Assembly: GCF_030272615.1 (NCBI RefSeq)
Contig: NC_081410.1
Coordinates: forward strand, 225,979,415 to 226,043,414
From: Cryptomeria japonica
Lineage: Eukaryota > Streptophyta > Pinopsida > Cupressales > Cupressaceae
DNA length: 64,000 nucleotides
Reading direction: 5' to 3'
The notes under the pieces are model-generated. The model searched no databases. It was not told the DNA's origin and saw only the letters and a program-made list of their open reading frames with translations. The number at the start of each line of letters is the position of its first letter. Position 1 is the first letter of the stretch. Of this stretch, positions 57,051-64,000 are shown in pieces. The translations under genes and the position numbers were made by a program.

Positions 57051-58880
57051 TTCCATTTTTAATGAGTTGAATATGTGTCGAATGTTAGGGTTTGCACCCA
57101 ACCCCTGGAACTAATCTGCAGTAGACCACATTCTTTAATTGGCGGCTTGAAGATTTTTGCAGAAGTCTTTATTGCTTTAGATCGGGCTTTTTACACTGTG
57201 CATCCATAGTCAAAGGGCTTCTTTTGTCGGTCGATCCGTAGTTCTATCTATGTGGCGATTATTATTGAGTTGGTGCAAAGGCTTTTTATGAGGGCATTTT
57301 GTAGTCTCAGTGTATTGGTGCTTAGCGCCTAATCTAGCTGGGATCGCTTTATGCTTGGATGGTGTTGCATCCTTTGTTCGACTCACTTTGCTCCTTCCAT
57401 AGGCTGGCTTTCACTGCTTTCCTCGACAATTTCCTTTTGGTAAACCCATGAATTACAGTGGATGAGCATTTTGTTCATCTTGGCATGTCATAATTCTATT
57501 TGCATGGTTTTTGGTGAAGCTCTGTGGAGTCTCGACTCCTTGCAAAGATCGCGGAAGAAGATTACAGGTCACAGTGAAAAACATTGTGGTCATTTCGTGA
57601 AGTTGAGAAAACGTTGCATTATGGAGAACTGGCGGAGGACTTTTGATTAGCTGATTCCTCAAATATATTTTGCGCATACCTTCTTCTATTAAAGTCTCCC
57701 AAACAATATTTTTATGATTGAAGGTTTATATATGCAGAGGAAGCCGCTAAGTGGGCTCATGCGACATTTGCTTGGGCATGGCTTTTGGACTTTTAGTCCC
57801 GCAACAGAGTGTGAAAGCCTTGTCAGCTATTTAAATATCCCGCTCATCCTCCACTTTATCGTGAGCAAGGCAAACGTGGCCTGTAGTCACCCCATCTCAC
57901 ACACAAGGTTAATTGGTCTTCGGTTGTGTTTGGATGATGTGATTGTGTCTACCCACAAACTTGGTTTGGTGATACGTTAACTTGTGCGCTCATGGGGATT
58001 TGACTCGTCTCTCCCATTTTATTTATGGGGAGTGGCAAGCAGAGCTATCAGTGCCCTTTTCGTCATTTGGGGAGGGGAGGGGCGGATGACCACACCTTAG
58101 CCCCCGAGTGCTTAAGAGGGATGGGCCATTTTTATCACCTTTTGAGTCCTAATCGACATTTTTCCTTCAAACATCCAATCGTCTGTTTTTGGCAAATGAA
58201 GTATTGTCGAAAAGGTGGTTCTGTGCACTTTCCGTTGGTGCAAGTATTTTTTTTTGTCTCAAGGAAGAAATTCCTTAAATATTTGATAAGGCAAAGTGCA
58301 TCCCAAAAATGAAATAGAACTCCACTATAATACCTCCTTGTATTCCTTATCTTTTTCCAAATTGAAAAGGCGAAGTACAACTCATATTCAGACCAAATTT
58401 ATGGCTGAAGGAAGAAATGTGGAGTCTTAACAATTACTTTGAAATGTACTGACTTATAAAATTGGCATTCCTCTTAACTAGGAACAAAGGAAATTTCAGA
58501 CTTCTTGTTCAAAAGCATTCCATTTTCCAAGCATTACAGAAAGCCTGAATTATTCGGATGGTCAAATGTGAGCAATTCTAAGAGCTAATATTTATACATG
58601 TACCTGCCTACTGAAAACTCACAGAGATGATGTTAATTCTCGTCATCCCTAAGTTTCAAACCTGCGATTTAAGTATCATGATAAATTTTAAACCAAATCT
58701 GAAAAGCAAAGGAAACCTACGACCTTGCATACATGACAACTTACCCAATTCTATTCATCCAATGCACACTGCAAATGAACACTATGTTGGACAAAAAAAC
58801 TCAACATAATTTCAGGAAAACTCAGAAAAGGGTAATACTTACAAAACATAGAACATGCTGGATATCAATTTTCATAATAT
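57051..58880. other. No recognisable gene; ordinary mixed-composition sequence
   Basis: Base composition is more balanced than around it (57100-58200). Several open frames of 60-95 codons exist on both strands, but none has domain-like sequence. A G-rich run (GGGGAGGGGAGGGGCGG) lies at 58066. It could be promoter or UTR sequence of an unseen gene. It also includes the region beyond the 3' end of the COX7C-like gene. Confidence 0.4.
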
Positions 58881-59062
58881 TCAAAGCCATGAAATTAATG
58901 TAACAATTAATGCCTTTCTGATCATCTGTGTTGTTGATACAATCATGCTGTTTCTTGATGAAAATAAAATCCAAAATGAACAATAATTCTGACAAAATCG
59001 TTTCAGAACTTGCATTTTATTGCCTAGTGAAAATTCAGCTAAAACAAACAACTTGCCCATAA

Positions 59063-59245
59063 TCAACCTGAACGAGCCTTCTTCTGTTGGAAACTGACTG
59101 CAAATAGTGGAACACCAACACCAATTCCAACACATGTCCACACAGCCAGCGTCATCTTCAACTTCCGATGTTTCATCCTATCTAGATTATACATGTGCTC
59201 TGCATGCAGATAGTATGGTTCGTCATGACCACCATGTTCTGACAT
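59063..59245 (-). CDS. Cytochrome c oxidase subunit VIIc (COX7C)-like small membrane protein, 60 aa
   Basis: The ATG at 59245 opens 60 codons to TGA at 59065-59063. The N-terminus is His-rich and hydrophilic (MSEHGGHDEPYYLHAEHMYN). A single membrane segment (about residues 31-52, TLAVWTCVGIGVGVPLFAV) follows, then a basic QQKKARSG tail. The pattern K-M-x-L, spaced glycines, P, V and Q-x-x-K matches COX7C, a one-helix subunit of complex IV in the mitochondrial inner membrane. An AATAAA signal lies 42 bases past the stop (59021-59016). A CCACAG acceptor-like site 15-20 bases before the ATG suggests a 5' UTR intron. The frame is intact and unlike the retroelements around it, so this is probably a real nuclear gene or a recent processed copy. 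Confidence 0.62.
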   Translation of the reverse strand: MSEHGGHDEPYYLHAEHMYNLDRMKHRKLKMTLAVWTCVGIGVGVPLFAVSFQQKKARSG

Positions 59246-60590
59246 TTTTGTGCATCCTGTGGAATGCACTGATCGACTAACTGTTCAAGCAAACACATAT
59301 TAACAAGCTTATATCAGATACATAATTTATATCTGTCGCCTAGGCAATTACAGTATGTTAAGAGTTAATTTCAACAAAATAAGCATTTATATCATAAATG
59401 TTGTATATGCTGTTAAGAGTTAAAACATGCAAAAATAAAAATGCATTCCCTTCAATGATTGAAATATGCAATGATTACAAAAATGATCTAGCACTTACCC
59501 TCAAATTTGACTTCAAACTATTGAAACAATTAGAGTATCAATAGACCATTTAAATTTTAAATCTATTAGGCACACATTAAAAAGAACTAAATGAGGATGA
59601 TAATATAGTGAGTTTTACATTGAAGGGGTCCTTACCATTAATAATATTCCCTCAATAATTGATTTCTCAATAAAATGAGCTGAATATTATTTGAGAAATC
59701 ATAGCAACGTAAGTTTCTGAAAAGAAAGATTAAACTGTAAAAAGCCAACTTTAGAAAAAACTATCAAGATGCTCAACCTTTCTTTAATGCAGAATTAACT
59801 TAACTTCATATTATTTAAATATGTATTTTATATCAACATCTATGTAATTTTAAAATCCTGTTAAAAAAGATAACAGAACTACAACCTGCCATTTCTAGGG
59901 GAAATAACCAAAAGATGACCATCAAAACTACAATGGCATCCACAAAAATCGCTGTTCATTTCCAGCCATTTGCCAGAATTATCTGAAATGCATTCTCAGT
60001 TCAAAGCCCATGAGTAAGACATGTCAAACTAAAACAGGGTCTTTTCATTGCATTTCAAGTAAATTGACCTAGAAATAACAAAACTACATGTTCTAGCCGA
60101 GCCAAATGATTGTTTCTTATTTCCTTTAAAAGTTAAAAACAGATTCAATATCTTGTCTCCCTCCCTCCAATTTCTTTAGAAGCTGATTCTATGGACCCAA
60201 CTCTCTCCCCCAAGTCCTCACAAAGCCTAACACCCCTTAACAAGTTTATACACATGATATTATCAAACATGGCATTTTAATTATTTCAACTTTTTAGATT
60301 TACAGAAGTTTTGTTTAATGTACAAAACCTCACATATTCTTTTTCTTCTTATTTTTTAAATACACAAAACCACAAAGCTTAGACATAGAAAAATGAGTAC
60401 AGCATTTACCTATTCCTGCTAGACCATGGGCAACCATCTCCATCTATTTTGATGGAAGATTGCCAAGGTTGAAAAGAGCGCATTTCTATCTATTTCTCAT
60501 TATGAACCAGTTTAGCAAGATGTATGTTATTATTCCTTGAAAAAAGCCCCTTAAGGCAAATAGAAAGCTACATTATGTTTTAATAATGTT
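59246..60590 (-). other. Upstream region of the COX7C-like gene, probably including a 5' UTR intron
   Basis: On the minus strand there are acceptor-like sites just before the ATG (CTTGAACAG near 59281, CCACAG near 59258). Consensus donors are GAGG|GTAAGTGC near 59502, ATG|GTAAGGACC near 59637 and AATAG|GTAAATGC near 60412. I cannot choose among them, and no TATA box stands out. There is no other coding content. Confidence 0.35.
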
Positions 60591-60593
60591 TGG

Positions 60594-60800
60594 ATTCGCT
60601 TTGGCTTGCCAAGTTTCCTTATGTTAGATAGGATCTCTTGTGAATGTTTAAAATGCATTGTAGAGAGGAAAGGATACAAAATTGAAGATGCCCACTTCTT
60701 TCCACCATCAAACAGATGGGCAAACTGAAGTGGTGTGAATAGGACACTAATTCAATTATTAGAGGGAACAATAGAAAGCATACTAAAAACATGGGATAAG
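60594..60800 (+). pseudogene. Ty3/gypsy integrase fragment
   Basis: With frame changes the plus strand reads like the end of a gypsy integrase core. A degraded FGLPSSLVMLDRISC-like part is followed by CCATCAAACAGATGGGCAAACTG, matching HQTDGQTE, and VNRTLIQLL-like sequence. HPQTDGQTE contains the catalytic Glu of integrase. Only about 200 bases are preserved, with no LTR or other pol domain adjoining. Confidence 0.65.
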
Positions 60801-61522
60801 AATTCAGGGTGAAAGAGTGGTGCAAGAGACCTTGCAAGTTGGTCTAATAGGTCAATATCTACACAAGATAAGGTGAGGGAAAGGTCCCCCGATCTATTGA
60901 ATTTTTTAGCTTTTGGGGACAAAAAACCTCCTAATTAGAGAGTTGTCATCAAAATTGATCGGTCAAGTTGGTCAAGAGGACTTACATCAACACTAAGTCA
61001 TATCATTGAAGAATACTCAATTTCTAGACATAAAACTGGACCCATTTCCCTACATTCAATGATCAAACAGAGAGTTGCAGTAAAGTTAGTAAACCCAACA
61101 GTGAAAGCCATTTACAGAAGCCGCCTAGATGATGCAGGCAACCAGGGGATTTACAATTAAAAAAGTAGGGATCTTTGACAGATTCAACCACAACCAGAGC
61201 AGTTTCTATCAAAGCAGGGCACAGAAAATGTATTCAACCACATAAGATATGACATACAAGACCAAATGGCAAGGTTGGGGACCTAGAAGAGGAGTTTGGC
61301 ATTCCATATCCCTTTTCTTGAGCCTCTAAGGAAAAACTCTCTTGTCCTTCATAGGACTGTAATATCCCCTCATAAACATGTAGAGGGGTTCCTTTCAATT
61401 TATTGTAACTGTAATTGTGCATTTTTACGACAGTCTAGTTGTCCTAAGTATGTTAAAGTGTAATTGAGAAGGATAGAAACTAGTGCCATGTTTAGATGTT
61501 TGGGCATCAAAATTACAATGTA
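60801..61522. other. Unique-looking sequence without a gene
   Basis: Short frames only. It may include the tail of the gypsy fragment at its left side. Nothing else is recognised. Confidence 0.45.
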
Positions 61523-62725
61523 AGATGTGTTGCCAATTTCGAGGAATTGATTATGTGTTGCATTGATGTTTGTCATTGATGTCAACACTAGCTGTTTTCC
61601 TGTCTACCCGGTTCCGGTAGAGTGGTTGGTTTATGATGTTGATCTGGAGATCTTCTCTGGTATGTTCCGGCTGTTGGAATTGGTTTGGATTGGTTATTCA
61701 TGTGTTCCTGATGCGTATCACATTCAGTTGGTTCAGGATTTGATGATCTAGAAGCTATCATTTGTTCTAGTAAGCCTTTTGGTTACCGGTAAGGGTTTTA
61801 CCGGCAGAGCTTTGTTGAAGATCTTTTGATGGATCCGATAAGTGGTATTGGTGTGGCTTCTAGAAAGTTATCAGGATGCTGATGGTTATCTTGTCCCTGT
61901 TCCAGTTGATCGGTGGTGTTTCATTTGGCTTATGGCGACCTATTTTAAGTCTGGTGGTTATTCTGTTAGGTTATGGACCGGTTTATGTAACGTGTTTGTT
62001 GATGCTCCCGATGCATTACCCGTTGGATTTATTGATTGGTTTATGTTGTTTTGGTCTTAGGCCGACTTGGTTTATCATTGGTTTGCGGGATTATGTAACG
62101 GATTTATTGTATTATCTTTTAGGTGGCCGACCTAATTGTTTAGGTCCCGAGTTGGTATAAATGTGATGTAAGATCTCTTTGTAGATCATGGGATAAGTAT
62201 TATGGGATTATCTGTGTGCGAATAAAGTTGTAATCATATGCAGAGGTTTTTGTCAATCATAGGTGATCGAATTGGGTTTGTGTAAGAGGTTTAAGACCTC
62301 CGGTATTGAGCTTAACCGAAACTGTACTCAGGCATAGGAGATGCTATTCTTGCAATTCATTCATCTTTTCGGATTGTAGTCAATGAGGCTCCTTTTGTGA
62401 TGAGCAGTGCACTCTAGGTTGTTGGCCTTCCTGCATGTGCAAGCACCTCTTATTGTAATCACATACTTATTGCAGAAGTATTATCTGACTGTGGGTAGGT
62501 TTCTCACCGTGGTTTTTCCCTTTACCGGGTTTTCCACGTACAAATCATGGTGTTATGTGTTATGGATGGTTGGTAATTGTTCTATGATTTATGTTTGAGC
62601 TTAATTGTTATATCTGCTATTCTGGTATTTGGTTAAAAGGTTTTGTGTGCTTAAAGTTTTATAATCTGTTGACAACTGATTCACCCCCCACCCCTCAGTT
62701 GTCCACCGGTTATCCTAACAAGATG
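61523..62725 (+). mobile_element. Solo LTR of a copia-like element (1,193 bp) with perfect TSD
   Basis: The LTR is 61528-62720, from TGTTGCCAATTTCG to CGGTTATCCTAACA. It is flanked by AGATG at 61523-61527 and 62721-62725. It has CCGGT-containing words, a TATA-like GTATAAATG near 62155, and the C-rich CACCCCCCACCCCTCAGT block before its end. No internal domain is present, so it arose by LTR-LTR recombination. Frames inside (for example 61842-62160) are not genes. Confidence 0.85.
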
Positions 62726-63130
62726 TCCATGAAGGCCTTTAGAAGGCGGTAAACCTGTGTAATTAGCAAAGGAAATGGAGGCTAGAGGAGGTAACACCTC
62801 ACTCTTCAGAAGTTTTTTTTTTAACTTTTTCCCCACATTGTGTTCCTGTAAGTCAAATTCTTGTAATCACTCTATTTCCATACTCCCTTGTGCTCTCTTA
62901 AGGTGCTATAATCTTCTTTATTGTTTTGAATAAGGTAAAACAAGGATTTTGAAAGGGCCCAGACCCTTGAACAGTCAGAAAATATCAACCAAGGATCCAC
63001 AAAAAGCAAAACAGCTAAACAGGCAAACAAAGCAAGTCTCACAAGAAGTGAGATAGAGACCAGAGATCCTCATCAAAACAAACAGAAGAACGTTACTGCA
63101 AGCAGCCACAAAGCAGCAGGCCACAAAACA
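62726..63130. other. No recognised feature
   Basis: The sequence is mixed, with a T-run near 62812-62824. It may belong to the downstream part of the LINE remnant on the minus strand, but no coding sequence can be followed. Confidence 0.4.
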
Positions 63131-64000
63131 ATCAGTCAAGGTGGCTTGTAACCAAACTTCATCAAAGGCCTCAAAAGATGGGCAGTACGGGAATTGAATA
63201 TCCTTCCATTGTTTGAAGGACTCTCAATCACTGCATCAAGTTTTCTATTAACCTTGAAAGAATCACTAACCTTAGCAATGTCATCTCTCCCAGTAGATTC
63301 CAGCACCTTCCCATTAAAATGGGGCTGAGAACATTCAGAAATATTGTTCTCAAAAGAAGGGCTTTTGAACACAGCCTGTGCCTTGCATGAGGAACCTATA
63401 GCCTAACCATGAGGCTGTGCCCAATACATTCCAGCATCATCTCAGACTTCATGATATAATTGGGGTGCACTTTCTCATCAATCTCTTGGCACAAGGAGAA
63501 ATGCCCAACATTGTGGAAGTGGTTCAGCCAAGAGGGCTAATAATGGAGTTCCACTCCCAGACACCAAGCTTGGAGTACAATTTAACACTATTGGGCAACT
63601 CTGAACCAACTTCAAAACATACACAAAATCTAGCATAAAGAAAACTTGTTCTAGCTTTTGTGACATCGTCAGTGGTAATAAACTCACCAATAGCATCAGT
63701 AATACCATGAATGATACTTTCATTGAAGCCAGATAGGAACCAACTTAATTTTGGTATCATCAAAACTAGCAAAACATATTTGAAAATAAAGAAAAGCCTT
63801 TCCAAGAAACCAGGGACATCCCAGAAGAACTCAAGAGCAGTCCTTAATGGAATTGAAGGAGAATAAAAGGAATCCGTTCATCAATGCCTTCACACTCAGC
63901 AAACATAAAGAAATCCAACAATCAAACGCCCAGCTGAAAATAACATCAATGTTTGGTCTATGACCAAGAAATCTCCCCATAAGAGCACTAAGTAAGCCCA
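63131..64000 (-). pseudogene. LINE (L1-type) ORF1 remnant with DUF4283-like domain
   Basis: On the minus strand, from the window edge, the sequence reads GLLSALMGRFLGHRPNIDVI, then KALMNGFLLFSFNSIKD, VLLGCPWFLGKAFLYFQ and KIKLVPIWL. After a frameshift it reads ITDAIGEFITTDDVTKAR, YARFCVCFEVGSELPNSVKL and KLGVWEW. This is the order of the DUF4283 domain of plant L1 ORF1 proteins. A weak GHFSLC zinc-knuckle remnant follows near 63500. The N-terminus is off the window. ORF1 is a nucleic-acid-binding chaperone; this copy has several stops. Confidence 0.65.

Noticed and set aside
57051..58312. Possible cellular gene in the balanced-composition stretch
   Set aside because: No frame over 95 codons, no recognisable domain and no coherent splice pattern on either strand.
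61842..62160. Overlapping plus-strand frames of 72 and 94 codons
   Set aside because: They lie wholly inside the solo LTR and show no domain.
1..64000. tRNA, rRNA or organelle-derived sequence
   Set aside because: None recognised on either strand by eye; the only tRNA-related words are primer-binding sites.

Overview
The window is repeat-dense nuclear DNA from a land plant. Nearly all of it is nested LTR retrotransposons with plant features: Ty3/gypsy elements of the Tat type with two RNase H domains, Ty1/copia elements primed from an initiator-Met-like site, a plant-type LINE ORF1 remnant and a plant mobile domain (PMD) gene. The depth of nesting and low gene density suggest a very large genome, perhaps a gymnosperm; that is inference and I cannot name the species. 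I see one probable cellular gene, a 60-codon cytochrome c oxidase VIIc-like gene at 59063-59245 (minus).

Layout. Positions 1-1063 are an LTR on the minus strand that sits inside the 3' LTR of an old minus-strand gypsy element ('Gypsy2', 38155 down to 1064). Gypsy2 is split by two later insertions. The first is a young plus-strand Tat element ('Gypsy1', 1254-17506, 795-bp LTRs with one mismatch seen, TSD GTAAT). The second is a plus-strand copia element ('Copia1', 18900-30563), itself interrupted by a 4.1-kb insertion (24035-28175). Gypsy2 keeps decayed gag, protease, RNase H, integrase and a long accessory ORF, but has no reverse transcriptase. After a stretch of degenerate tandem repeats comes a second copia element on the minus strand ('CopiaA', 39325-51959, TSD ATCCA). 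Its 3' LTR holds a solo LTR and a 2.5-kb non-coding LTR element with a 41-bp minisatellite; its RNase H region holds another solo LTR. The right side (52-64 kb) has a decayed accessory ORF ending at an LTR, poorly characterised sequence, the COX7C-like gene, an integrase fossil, a solo LTR with a perfect TSD, and a LINE ORF1 remnant.

The most interesting system is Gypsy1. Besides a gag-pol frame of about 2,490 codons, it carries between integrase and the 3' LTR a gene on the opposite strand with its own TATA box, a short first exon, an 826-bp intron with GTAAGT/CAG ends, and a GC-rich second exon coding a PMD protein. A 9-base motif, GCGTCTGTG, is repeated about every 20 bases in two arrays in the gag-pol leader and again, inverted, in the PMD intron. 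Each array therefore reads in the sense of its own transcript. Spacing within arrays is 19 or 21 bases (rarely 18), never 20. This copy of Gypsy1 looks disabled: there is an in-frame TGA before the RT, the RT motif is YVND in place of YVDD, and the PMD frame has two stops. Most of these fit deamination of methylated cytosine.

Three LTR-element remnants here (Gypsy1, Gypsy2 and the 52-55 kb remnant) have a long accessory ORF next to the 3' LTR with a similar plan: a globular N-terminal part, a charged low-complexity stretch and a coiled coil.
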